A DNA stretch of 39,094 nt from Minisyncoccota bacterium (GCA_028692745.1 JAQUWR010000001.1:1-39094), one strand, 5' to 3'; shown: positions 26,144-35,313, counted from the first letter of the stretch. Program-made: numbers and translations. Notes: a model not told the origin generated them from the sequence alone.

Positions 26144-27477
26144 ATCTCATAAACCTTGTCAGAAAAAGGAACAATACAATCTAAATTTAATTTTTCTTTA
26201 ATTTTTTGTTCTAAAGCTAAACCAGACTCTTCTTCTCCGTGTACAATAAAAACTGTTTTAGGTTTTGGTTTTTTAATCTCAGAAACCCAGTTAATAATCT
26301 GTTCTTGATCAGCGTGAGAAGAAAAAGAATGAAGAGAAGAAACCCCTGCTCTAACTTTTACTTTTTGATTATCTACAACAACTGTTTTTGCTCCCTCGGC
26401 CAAAGACCTCCCCAAAGTTCCTTCAACCTGAAAAGAAACTAATAATAATTTATTCTTTGAGTTACCTAAATGTTTTTTTAAATATCCTCCTATTCTTCCT
26501 CCTGTACACATTCCACTTCCAGCTAAAATTATTTTTGCTCCTTTTATAGCGCTAATTTTCTTAGACTGATTTGGTTTTCTTACATATTTAAGTCCCCTAA
26601 AATCAAATATATCTTCCCCTCTTTTCATTAATTCAAAAGCTTGTTCATCAAAAGAATTAGCAAAGCTCCTATAAATATCGGTTATCTTAATTGCTAAAGG
26701 ACTATCAAGAAAAACAGGAACAGAAGGAATTTGTCCTTTTACTAAAAAACTCTTTAGTTCAAATATTATTTCTTGACTTCTTTCTAATGCAAACACAGGT
26801 ATCATTAACACTCCGTTATTTTTAACAACTTCATTGATTGCTTGTTTTAAAGCTTGTCTTCCTGATTCTCTTGAATCGTGAGAAGTTGCTCCATAAGTTG
26901 ATTCTACAAAAAGAACATCAGCTCCATCAATAATTTCAGGATTTTTAACAATTGGAGAAGCATTATTTCCTAAATCCCCAGAAAAAATAATCTTTTTTCC
27001 TTCTACAAAAACTTCAAAAACACAAGAACCTAAAACATGCCCAGCATCTTTTAATTTAATTTTTACGTCAGAAGAAACCATTTTTTCTTTATTATATTTT
27101 AAAGAAAAAAAATGATTAGTTGCTTCTAAAACATCTTTTTCAAAATACAAAGGAGAATGTTCTTTCTCCTTTAAAAAAACCTTAGCTGAATCTAAAAGCA
27201 TCGCTTCTGCAATTTGTTTTGTTGGCTCTGTTAAATATACATTACCAGTAAATCCTTCTTTATATAATTTCGGTATTCTTCCACAATGATCAATATGTGA
27301 ATGAGTTAATAAAACAAAATCAATATCACAAGGATCAAATGAGAATATTTCATTTTTAAAGTAAGTTTCATCATCTTGAAACATTCCACAATCAACTAGA
27401 AATTTTGTTTTTTCTGTTTCAACTAAAATACAAGATCCTGTTACCTCTCTACATGCACCATGAAAAGATATTTTCAT
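26140..27477 (-). CDS. MBL-fold beta-CASP RNA-processing exonuclease
   Basis: FHGACREVTGSCILVETEKTKFLVDCGMFQ, LTHSHIDHCGRIPKL, VFSGDLGNN, SGMCTGGRI, SFSSHADQ, VHGEEESGLAL. Confidence 0.94.
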   Translation of the reverse strand: MKISFHGACREVTGSCILVETEKTKFLVDCGMFQDDETYFKNEIFSFDPCDIDFVLLTHSHIDHCGRIPKLYKEGFTGNVYLTEPTKQIAEAMLLDSAKVFLKEKEHSPLYFEKDVLEATNHFFSLKYNKEKMVSSDVKIKLKDAGHVLGSCVFEVFVEGKKIIFSGDLGNNASPIVKNPEIIDGADVLFVESTYGATSHDSRESGRQALKQAINEVVKNNGVLMIPVFALERSQEIIFELKSFLVKGQIPSVPVFLDSPLAIKITDIYRSFANSFDEQAFELMKRGEDIFDFRGLKYVRKPNQSKKISAIKGAKIILAGSGMCTGGRIGGYLKKHLGNSKNKLLLVSFQVEGTLGRSLAEGAKTVVVDNQKVKVRAGVSSLHSFSSHADQEQIINWVSEIKKPKPKTVFIVHGEEESGLALEQKIKEKLNLDCIVPFSDKVYEI

Positions 27478-27479
27478 AA

Positions 27480-28799
27480 TTAAGGCTGAAAGATTGAATC
27501 TGGCAAAAGAATAACATCGTTAACACCAGAAAACTGTTTAGCTGTTTTAATTATTTGATTAGCTAATATTGATACTCTACAAGAACCACCCATAGTAAAA
27601 CCAGGTACTTCTGTAAACTCTAAAGATAAAATTCCGTTCTCTAAATTAGCACCAATTAATTCAAAGTTTTCATTGGGAAACTCTGTTGTAAAACCCTCTT
27701 CTTTTTCTTGTTCTGTGATTTCTCCTTTAATTAATAAATTAATCGTATCTTGAATTGGTGTTTGGCTTAAATTAATCTCTCTTTTAACTGGTAAAACATA
27801 ATCAATTCCGCAACTAATTTCTTTGTCTTCTAATTGATTATAATAATACAATTGAACTTCTGTTTTAGGTATTTGCATTTCCTCCCAATTAATATTTAAA
27901 CTTGCCATTCCCATAGAAATATCAATATTGATTTTTTTATCTTTCAAATCATACTCAGGTGTTTTATATACTTTCTCGCTTTCCATTATCAATCCATTTA
28001 ATACCTTAGAAGACAAACCAGATTCAAGATTTAACCTTACCCCAACATCTTTTGGTAAGGTAATGTTAATTGAGCTTGCTCCAGCATTAATTTTTACATT
28101 AGAGGAAACAATATTTCCCAACTTTAAATCAAGATTAGATGCTCCTGCATCAATATTAATGTTCTCTGCCAAAACTTTCCTTAAGTCAAAATTTAAATCA
28201 GCTGCTCCACCCTGAAAAACAAAATCAATGGGTAATGTATTATTAATACTTAGGGAGAGATTGTTTTTAGGATCATGTTTAAAAAAACTTGCTTTTTCAG
28301 AAGGAAGAACTAAAACAGACTGTAAATTTCCTTTTGTTTTAGAATAAACCTCTAATTCCATAATATTACTAACCAAACTACCAGAAATAAGCTTATAATT
28401 TTCTTCTCCAAAAACATCAATTTCACCCACGCCAACGGTTATTCCTATTTTTGCTTTTGTTACACCTTGCTCTATTTCAACACTTACAGGTGTAGTTTTA
28501 ATCGTAATATCGTTAATTTGATTAGAAAACATTGAAAAAAATATTGTAAATAAAACCAATAACATTGTTATAATTCCTACTATATCAGAAATAATATTTC
28601 TTTTGGTTAAAAGAGATAACCCAAAAAAGATTATAATCAAGGGCCACAAACTAAAAACATTAAAATTAAAAACAATAAGACCTAAAGCTTTTAAAAAATA
28701 AGCAAGGCCTATTAAAATTGCCATTAAACCTGCAAAAGTTTTCATTAAATCAAAATCAGCACCTTTGCATTCTTCAAATTTTTTCTTTTTGTTTTCCAT
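27480..28799 (-). CDS. membrane protein: LiaI/LiaF-like TM region, DUF4097-like beta region, C-terminal GerMN-like domain
   Basis: TM helices (WPLIIIFFGLSLL); repeated INIDAGASNLDLKLG / VKINAGASSINITLP; C-terminal INLLIKGEITEQEKEEGFTTEFP…GGSCRVSILANQIIKTAKQFSGVNDVILLPDSIFQP. Confidence 0.8.
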   Translation of the reverse strand: MENKKKKFEECKGADFDLMKTFAGLMAILIGLAYFLKALGLIVFNFNVFSLWPLIIIFFGLSLLTKRNIISDIVGIITMLLVLFTIFFSMFSNQINDITIKTTPVSVEIEQGVTKAKIGITVGVGEIDVFGEENYKLISGSLVSNIMELEVYSKTKGNLQSVLVLPSEKASFFKHDPKNNLSLSINNTLPIDFVFQGGAADLNFDLRKVLAENINIDAGASNLDLKLGNIVSSNVKINAGASSINITLPKDVGVRLNLESGLSSKVLNGLIMESEKVYKTPEYDLKDKKINIDISMGMASLNINWEEMQIPKTEVQLYYYNQLEDKEISCGIDYVLPVKREINLSQTPIQDTINLLIKGEITEQEKEEGFTTEFPNENFELIGANLENGILSLEFTEVPGFTMGGSCRVSILANQIIKTAKQFSGVNDVILLPDSIFQP

Positions 28800-28800
28800 T

Positions 28801-29223
28801 TTAATTTCTAATTATTTTAATACCAATAAATATTATAACCAACGACCAAAGAACATTCCAACCAATCCAACTTAAAATATCAATTTTCAATAAATTAGAA
28901 AAAAGAATATTTAAACCAAAAATAATTATTATTACGCCAACAATATTTCTTATGTCTTTTGGCCAATTTCCATTTCCTTCCACTTCTTTGGTTGATTGTT
29001 TTGTTCTTTTTTTACTTTCTATATTGTTTCCATTTTTATTGTTTTCTGTTGGCATTAAAATAGCAAGAATTAAATATAAAAATATTCCTGGCCCTGGGAA
29101 AGAAATTACAAGAAATAAAATTCTAATTAACAATGGATCAACTTCAAAATATTCAGCTAATCCACCACAGACTCCAAATATAATTTTATTTTTACTTGAA
29201 CGATATATTTTTTTATTATTCAT
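28801..29223 (-). CDS. PspC domain membrane protein (start likely MNNKKIYRSSKNK, not 29259)
   Basis: KKIYRSSKNKIIFGVCGGLAEYFEVDPLLIRILFLV; further TM helices. Confidence 0.92.
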   Translation of the reverse strand: MNNKKIYRSSKNKIIFGVCGGLAEYFEVDPLLIRILFLVISFPGPGIFLYLILAILMPTENNKNGNNIESKKRTKQSTKEVEGNGNWPKDIRNIVGVIIIIFGLNILFSNLLKIDILSWIGWNVLWSLVIIFIGIKIIRN

Positions 29224-29289
29224 AATAAAATATTTATTATTATTCTTAAATTTTATCACTACTTTTCAATAATATCAAATAAATTTTAT

Positions 29290-30360
29290 TTACTTAAAAT
29301 TAACTGGCAAAGAAAAACTTCTTTCGTTTTCTTCTAAACCACTAGCATTATCATTATAAAAAACTAAAGTTCCTTTTTTTGCTCCATTGGGATTAAAAAA
29401 CAAATAAGACCTGAAATAAACTGGAATTTTCATCCAATATTCTGTTATCTCTAGCGTTGATGAAGCTAAAACGTTATTGTTTTCATCTAACAACTCAACT
29501 CTTCCGCCAACAGCTTCAAAAGGAGCCCAATTATCACCATTAAGATATCCCTCTACTCTTAAAAAATATTTAAGATCTCCTTGAATTGTTGGAGACTCTT
29601 CTATTATTTCTCCTTTTACTGGAGATAAAACATATATTCCTTTATTAATCGAAAAATCATAATCTTTAAAAATATTATCATTCAAATAATCCTTTAATTC
29701 ATTTAAAAGAATAATTGTTTGTTTTTCTCCTGCTGCATATGGAGCAACTTGATAAGGAGGGAAATAGAAAATAAAGGCATTTTCAGTAATAACAAATCTT
29801 TCAAAGTTTTCTATCTTTGGTCCAGCTCCTTCGTTAATCCATTCTTCTACAGCATACTCATCTTTCATTAAATCATTAATAGAATAATCAGATATTTTTT
29901 CTAAATAAGAATCGCTATTAAAGAAATCCCCTAAGCTCATTTTCTTTTTTTCTTCAAGATTATACGTAAAACAAGTTACATAATGATTGCCATGCGCTCC
30001 CCCAGTATATTCTGAAACATTTAACTTAAAACTTATAATATCTTTATAAGCTGTTGAAAAATAACTAACATCAAGAGAATATGGTGCCCCACTAAAAGAA
30101 ACATATTCTAATTCTTTGAATTGACTAATTTGTATATCAATAAAATCTTTAATTTCTTTGTCTATTTCTTCAATTCCTAAAGATGGATAAGAAACAGAAA
30201 TAATTCTTTCTTCGCCTTCTTCTTTTACGCTATTATTAATAACTTCTATTGTTTTTTCTTCTGGTGCATTGGCTTGCTCTATTGGTTTTTCTTTTAATAA
30301 AAACCAAAAACTAGAACCAATAATTAACAATAAAATAACAATTAAAATTTTGTTTTTCAT
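29290..30360 (-). CDS. DUF3298/DUF4163-like (RsiV-type) domain plus C-terminal Gmad2-like domain, membrane anchored
   Basis: YTGGAHGNHYVTCFTYNLEEKKKMSLGDFF; C-terminal GIYVLSPVKGEIIEESPTIQGDL…GTLVFYNDNASGLEENERSFSLPVNFK. Confidence 0.85.
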   Translation of the reverse strand: MKNKILIVILLLIIGSSFWFLLKEKPIEQANAPEEKTIEVINNSVKEEGEERIISVSYPSLGIEEIDKEIKDFIDIQISQFKELEYVSFSGAPYSLDVSYFSTAYKDIISFKLNVSEYTGGAHGNHYVTCFTYNLEEKKKMSLGDFFNSDSYLEKISDYSINDLMKDEYAVEEWINEGAGPKIENFERFVITENAFIFYFPPYQVAPYAAGEKQTIILLNELKDYLNDNIFKDYDFSINKGIYVLSPVKGEIIEESPTIQGDLKYFLRVEGYLNGDNWAPFEAVGGRVELLDENNNVLASSTLEITEYWMKIPVYFRSYLFFNPNGAKKGTLVFYNDNASGLEENERSFSLPVNFK

Positions 30361-30368
30361 ATATATTT

Positions 30369-30396
30369 ATTATACCATATGAAAAAACCTGGTCAA
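30369..30396 (-). promoter_or_regulatory. promoter TTGACC-16-TATAAT, ending 8 nt before ATG, -35 embedded in a terminator hairpin
   Basis: Minus strand TTGACC AGGTTTTTTCATATGG TATAAT AAATATAT ATG. Confidence 0.7.
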
Positions 30397-30406
30397 ACTA
30401 GACCAG
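30382..30406 (-). terminator. intrinsic terminator of the 336-aa repeat-protein gene
   Basis: Minus strand CTGGTC-TAGTTT-GACCAG-G-TTTTTT. Confidence 0.75.
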
Positions 30407-30411
30407 ACTCT

Positions 30412-31422
30412 TTATTCTTTAGGATTAAGAGAGAAATAAAATTCTCCGTTCTTTTGATAAGCAAATCCAACATTATTGTCAAAAATAAATAATCTATTGG
30501 CTAAATCATAAGGACCATATTCTTTATCTTTTATCTGTACGTTCCATAATCCTTGTTTTTGACAAATAAAACCGTAATTATTGTCAGAAACTATTAATTC
30601 ACTGACTTCATCAAAAAATCCAACATCCTTATTATTAATATTAACAATCCATTGATTAGAATTTCTATTAAAATATGAAAAACCAAAACTTTTATTAGAA
30701 ACAGAGATTCTACCTACATCATCATAAGGGCCGTATGTCTTATCTTTTGCTTTAATTTCCATCTTTCCGTTCTTAAAATAACTAAAACCATAATTGGTAT
30801 CAGAAACAGATAAATAAAATATAGGATCAGTATATGGTCCAAACTCTTCTCCAGAAATATTTACATACCAGGCATTTTCTGATTGAGAATAAACAAAACC
30901 AAAGGCTTTATTAGAAATAGCTAAAGCTGAAACATTTTCATAAGGACCATATGTTTTATCTTTTGTTTGCACATATCTTTTTCCTTGATCAAAATATGAG
31001 AAAACATATCCTTTGTCAGATACAGACAAAGACATTATATCACTATAAGGTCCAAGGATTTTTCCTTTTATATTAACATATGCCTTTCCTTCCTTAAAAT
31101 AACTAAACCCATAATTAGAATTAGAAATAGCTAAATAAATAATACTACTATCATAAGGTCCAAGAATCTTTCCTTTTATGTTAACATACCAATTACCTTG
31201 ATCATAATAAGAATAAGCATAACTTTTATCAGCAACAGCAAACTGAATAAATTCATTTGAATTAAATGTTTTACTTATACTTCCAGATGCAATATTTTGA
31301 AAAATCCAAAAACCTAAAACAATTAAAACTAATACTAAAAACACACCTAAAATAGTTTTCTTTTTACTTTTTGGCTTTTCTTTTTTAATTTCTTGAATAT
31401 TGTGAATTCTTAATTCTTCCAT
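30412..31422 (-). CDS. membrane-anchored WG-like repeat protein, probable beta-propeller
   Basis: N-terminal TM; about seven 35-37-aa repeats of the form L.vSd..ygFsYf..g..yv.ikgk.yGPYd.v plus a partial eighth. Confidence 0.8.
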   Translation of the reverse strand: MEELRIHNIQEIKKEKPKSKKKTILGVFLVLVLIVLGFWIFQNIASGSISKTFNSNEFIQFAVADKSYAYSYYDQGNWYVNIKGKILGPYDSSIIYLAISNSNYGFSYFKEGKAYVNIKGKILGPYSDIMSLSVSDKGYVFSYFDQGKRYVQTKDKTYGPYENVSALAISNKAFGFVYSQSENAWYVNISGEEFGPYTDPIFYLSVSDTNYGFSYFKNGKMEIKAKDKTYGPYDDVGRISVSNKSFGFSYFNRNSNQWIVNINNKDVGFFDEVSELIVSDNNYGFICQKQGLWNVQIKDKEYGPYDLANRLFIFDNNVGFAYQKNGEFYFSLNPKE

Positions 31423-31449
31423 TTTTTAAAAAATTATTTTATTATTTAT

Positions 31450-31478
31450 AATATACAATAAAAACAGCATCTGGTCAA
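31450..31478 (-). promoter_or_regulatory. promoter of the 336-aa repeat-protein gene, TTGACC-17-TATATT
   Basis: Minus strand TTGACC AGATGCTGTTTTTATTG TATATT. Confidence 0.65.
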
Positions 31479-31481
31479 TAA

Positions 31482-33287
31482 CTATTCAATTTCTCCATCT
31501 TGATTATATTTCACTAAAAAAGCATCTCCTTTCCCAGCACTAATCATGTTCAATTCTTCTGTTGAATGAAAATCAACTTGATCATAAAACTTTCCTACAA
31601 TTATTGGACTATTGCTTGAGTCTATGGCTAGTCCGTACCCTGATTGAATCTCATCAGCTAAAGAAACATAGCCTCCAAAGTTTCTGGCCCAAACAAAGTC
31701 TTCATCAAAAGAATATTTAGCTAAAAATACATCACTTGCCTCTCCAAAACTATTTGATTGTAAAAAATATACTCCCTTGCCAGCATCAAAATCAACAGTA
31801 TCCTTAAAATATCCCGTAAGAAATATGTTGTTTTCTTTATCTGTTTTAATTTTAAAACAAGAATCATTATATGGTCCCCCTATGCTTTTAGCAAAAACAA
31901 CTTTTCCTTGATTATTAAATTTAACAAAGAAAATATCTGTATTCCCCTTGCTAGTAATCTTGAAGTCTCCTAAGTATAAAGAACTATTAAATTCTCCTGA
32001 AACATAAATATTATTATTTTGATCTAAGTCAATAGCTCCAATATTAACCTTATCTGCCTGAGATCCGCCCCATCTTTTAGAAAAAACAAGTGAAAAATCT
32101 TTATTATATTTAGCTATAAAGCAATCAAAAGAACCAGCTGAAGTTAAAGTTGTGTTACCATCAAGACTTATTTTACCATCAAAAAATCCTGATACGTAAA
32201 TATTTCCATCTTTATCAACTTTTATTGCTTGTCCTTGAGTAATACCTTTTCCAGAAATAGAAATTGCTTTAATAAAATTACCTTGCAAATCAAATTTAGC
32301 AACAAAAGTATCTCTGTCATAAGCAGTAAAAGTATCTGAAAACTTATTTCCATCAGAATCATCTAAATCAATTATATCATCATAGACACCAATCAAGTAT
32401 ACATTTCCATTATCATCAATATCAATGTCCATGCTTTCTTCAAACCTACTATCAGTTAAAGAAAATGGTATGGTTTCAGGGTTACCAAAAGATTTTACCC
32501 ACATTAATTTCCCATCTTTATTATACTTAATTAAAAACGCATCTCTTCCTGTTGAACTATTAATTAGTTTTTCTTGCGCTGTTGGATCAACATCCATTTG
32601 TCCGCCAAAATATCCTGTTAAATAAATATTACCTTCTTTATCTGTTTTAAGAGAATTAACTGTATCTGCTCCAATAGAACCTAAAGAAAATCCCCAAATC
32701 AATCTTCCTCCCTGGGTATATTTTGCTAAATAAATATCAATAGCATTGTTATTAATCGATCCCCCTAAAGAAGTTTTTTCCATAACACCTATTCCAGGAT
32801 CTAAATCAATTGTTCCTTGAAAATAACCAGCAGTAATAATATTTTCGTCATTATCAATTACTATAGATGTTCCTGAATCATTTTTTTCATTTCCAATACT
32901 TATTGTGAATTCTTTATTTCCATTAAATTCAACATCTTCTGGATTAATTTCTAAAACTTTAAACTCTTCCTTAATTGTTTCTGTTAAAGAAGCCTTATAT
33001 TCTCTAGGATTTTCAAATAAATAAAAAGTTGCGCCCAAAACAAACAAAAGAAAAACAATGAACAAAGAACTTGATGCTTTTTTCCCTTTTGATGTTCCCC
33101 ACCCTAAAAAAGCAAAAAACATTGAAAAAAACAAAAAAACAATTAAAGCACTGGTCCATAAATTCATATCAAAAACAATGCCCATAAAATTAACAGGAAG
33201 CCATCCACTTAAAAGAATGCAAATATTTAATAAAATTAAGGCAAAGAAAAAGCCTGATAAAAATTTTGCTAATTCATTCATAACCAC
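31482..33287 (-). CDS. membrane-anchored SBBP-like beta-propeller protein
   Basis: N-terminal TM helices; about seven repeats like GNIYLTGYFGGQMDVDP…DAFLIKYNKDGKLMWVKSFGN. Confidence 0.88.
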   Translation of the reverse strand: MVMNELAKFLSGFFFALILLNICILLSGWLPVNFMGIVFDMNLWTSALIVFLFFSMFFAFLGWGTSKGKKASSSLFIVFLLFVLGATFYLFENPREYKASLTETIKEEFKVLEINPEDVEFNGNKEFTISIGNEKNDSGTSIVIDNDENIITAGYFQGTIDLDPGIGVMEKTSLGGSINNNAIDIYLAKYTQGGRLIWGFSLGSIGADTVNSLKTDKEGNIYLTGYFGGQMDVDPTAQEKLINSSTGRDAFLIKYNKDGKLMWVKSFGNPETIPFSLTDSRFEESMDIDIDDNGNVYLIGVYDDIIDLDDSDGNKFSDTFTAYDRDTFVAKFDLQGNFIKAISISGKGITQGQAIKVDKDGNIYVSGFFDGKISLDGNTTLTSAGSFDCFIAKYNKDFSLVFSKRWGGSQADKVNIGAIDLDQNNNIYVSGEFNSSLYLGDFKITSKGNTDIFFVKFNNQGKVVFAKSIGGPYNDSCFKIKTDKENNIFLTGYFKDTVDFDAGKGVYFLQSNSFGEASDVFLAKYSFDEDFVWARNFGGYVSLADEIQSGYGLAIDSSNSPIIVGKFYDQVDFHSTEELNMISAGKGDAFLVKYNQDGEIE

Positions 33288-34201
33288 TTATTAACATAAA
33301 AAATAATAAAGAAAACAGATGAAATTAAAAATATTAAAGCTAAAATAAATAAAAATGCTAATGGATTTTCTTGAAAAGGAAGACCAATATTCATTCCATA
33401 AATACTAGCAATAATAGTAGGAACTGTTAAAATAATAGTAAAAGAAGTTAAAAGCCTAATTGTTTTATTTAATCTATTAGTAAAAATGGCTTGATATGAT
33501 TCTCTTAAACTTCTAATACTCTTTTCACTAACACTACAAATATCAGCTGATTGCTTAATACTAATAATCATATCTTCTAATAAGTCTGTGTCATAAGAAT
33601 AAAGATGAACATAACCTCCACTTCCTATGGCCTCAAAAACATTTCTCATGGGAAACAATACAGATATATATTGATTAACAATTTCTTCGTTTTTAATTAA
33701 TTCTACAATATCTAAACTCTCTACGTCATCAATCTTTTTCTTTTGATAAAAAACACTCGTTCTAATTTTCTTAATTTGTTTTGTAAAGTTTTTAGAAATT
33801 AAAAGTAAAATAGATATTAACATTTTACTTCTTTGGGTTGTCGAAGGGCTAATACCCTTATCAATCATTGAATTAATTATCTTATTTTTAGAAGGAGATA
33901 TTGTAAAAAAATATCGTGGTGTAACAATTAAAGTTAATAAACTAGTATAAATATCTTCTTTATTTTCTTCTTGTGCGTCTCTCACAAAAATAATAATATT
34001 TTCTCCTTCTCTTTCAATACGAGGTAATTCATAAGGATCCAAAACATCATCTAAATCAGGCATATCTAATCCTGTTAATTTTGCTACATATTCTAAGTCT
34101 TCTTCTTTAGCATTTTCAATATTAATCCAACATCCGTCTTTAACGTCTTTAATCTTTTCTAATTTTTCCTTCTTAACGTCTTTAAAATATAGTTCAATCA
34201 T
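33278..34201 (-). CDS. CorA-family divalent cation transporter
   Basis: C-terminal TM region with IYGMNIGLPF (GMN signature). Confidence 0.93.
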   Translation of the reverse strand: MIELYFKDVKKEKLEKIKDVKDGCWINIENAKEEDLEYVAKLTGLDMPDLDDVLDPYELPRIEREGENIIIFVRDAQEENKEDIYTSLLTLIVTPRYFFTISPSKNKIINSMIDKGISPSTTQRSKMLISILLLISKNFTKQIKKIRTSVFYQKKKIDDVESLDIVELIKNEEIVNQYISVLFPMRNVFEAIGSGGYVHLYSYDTDLLEDMIISIKQSADICSVSEKSIRSLRESYQAIFTNRLNKTIRLLTSFTIILTVPTIIASIYGMNIGLPFQENPLAFLFILALIFLISSVFFIIFYVNKWL

Positions 34202-34655
34202 TTAAAATTTCTAGATCATGACTAATTATTTTGTTTTTATCCTCAAAAATAAACTTACCCTTAAAATTCTTATTTTTTAAAAATAATGGTAACCAATATA
34301 AATCATCTGGCCACATTTCTGAAAAAGGAATGTCTAGTATATCAAACCATTGTGGTTTCATTTCTTCTGTTTCAACTGGAGATCCAGAATAATCACAGGC
34401 CTTAAAAATGTGAACCTCTAATAAACTATTGTCATTTAAAAATTCAAAATCAATAACTCCTTTTTTATTTAAATCTTTAACATTAATTCCTACCTCTTCT
34501 AAAACCTCTCTTTTCGCTGCTTCTTCAATACTTTCTCCTTCTTCAACCTTTCCACCAAAACCATTCCACCTGCCCTCTCCAAAACCTCTCTTTTTCATTC
34601 CTAAAAGAATTTTATTCTCATCAACAATTAAACATAATGTAAGAACCTTCTTCAT
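34194..34655 (-). CDS. NUDIX hydrolase, MTH1-like (start probably ATG at 34655, not GTG at 34661)
   Basis: ILLGMKKRGFGEGRWNGFGGKVEEGESIEEAAKREVLEEVGI. A -10 element lies directly upstream of the ATG. Confidence 0.9.
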   Translation of the reverse strand: MKKVLTLCLIVDENKILLGMKKRGFGEGRWNGFGGKVEEGESIEEAAKREVLEEVGINVKDLNKKGVIDFEFLNDNSLLEVHIFKACDYSGSPVETEEMKPQWFDILDIPFSEMWPDDLYWLPLFLKNKNFKGKFIFEDKNKIISHDLEILND

Positions 34656-34661
34656 TAGCAC

Positions 34662-34690
34662 ATTATACTTTAATTTACATTAAGAGTCAA
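34662..34690 (-). promoter_or_regulatory. promoter of the MTH1-like gene, TTGACT-17-TATAAT, ending 6 nt before ATG
   Basis: Minus strand TTGACT CTTAATGTAAATTAAAG TATAAT GTGCTA ATG. Confidence 0.75.
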
Positions 34691-34714
34691 AACTAAATAA
34701 GTAAAATGATATTT

Positions 34715-34746
34715 AAAACAATAATATAATTTATTTTTATTGTTTT
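34715..34746 (-). terminator. 10-bp AT-rich hairpin overlapping the methyltransferase stop codon
   Basis: AAAACAATAA-(12 nt)-TTATTGTTTT. The TAA stop lies in the stem. Confidence 0.55.
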
Positions 34747-35312
34747 AGGTTTACTATTTTAATTGTTTTTTTAATCGCAAAACTTTGTTTTTCTATTTTT
34801 AATTCTTTTATTAAATCATCTAATCCCTTTAAAGATAAATAATTCCTAAAAGAATTAAAATGATAATTTCCTGCCATTCTTTCTATCATTACAACTAAAA
34901 AAGAAATAAAATTAAAGGGTAAAGGATAATTATAATCAGCAATTACAATTCTTCCGTCTTTTTTAACAACTCTTTTAATTTCTGAAAAAATCATTTTTCT
35001 TAACTTTTCATCTTTTTCGTGTAAAGCTAAAGAAATTGAAACAATATCAAAGTATTCGCTAGGAAAAGGAATGTGTTCAGCATAAGCAACACCAAAATTA
35101 ACTCTACTTTTTCTATTTAAAGCAAACTCAATCATTCTGTTGTCTAAATCTATTCCATAAACAAAATCACTATAATTAGAAAATAAAATTGCTTGAGCTC
35201 CTGTTCCGCAACAAACATCAAGAACTTTATCTTGTTTTTGAATATTAGCCATTTCTAAAACCTTTTTTCTAACACTTTTTAAAAGATTGTCAAAAAAATT
35301 AGCGTAAAACAT
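34737..35312 (-). CDS. class I SAM-dependent methyltransferase
   Basis: DKVLDVCCGTGAQAILFSNYSDFVYGIDLDNRMI; FDIVSISLALHE; RVVKKDGRIVIADYN. Confidence 0.9.
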   Translation of the reverse strand: MFYANFFDNLLKSVRKKVLEMANIQKQDKVLDVCCGTGAQAILFSNYSDFVYGIDLDNRMIEFALNRKSRVNFGVAYAEHIPFPSEYFDIVSISLALHEKDEKLRKMIFSEIKRVVKKDGRIVIADYNYPLPFNFISFLVVMIERMAGNYHFNSFRNYLSLKGLDDLIKELKIEKQSFAIKKTIKIVNLKQ

Positions 35313-35313
35313 T

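Noticed and set aside
28952-29272. 106-aa plus-strand ORF
   Set aside because: Antisense to the PspC gene; no motif and no promoter evidence.
30430-31260. Regular roughly 105-bp repeats as a possible CRISPR or satellite array
   Set aside because: They are in-frame degenerate protein repeats within one ORF, with no constant repeat/spacer alternation.
34656-34661. GTG start of the MTH1-like NUDIX in the ORF track
   Set aside because: The GTG lies between the -10 element and the downstream ATG, so the ATG at 34655 is the more likely start.
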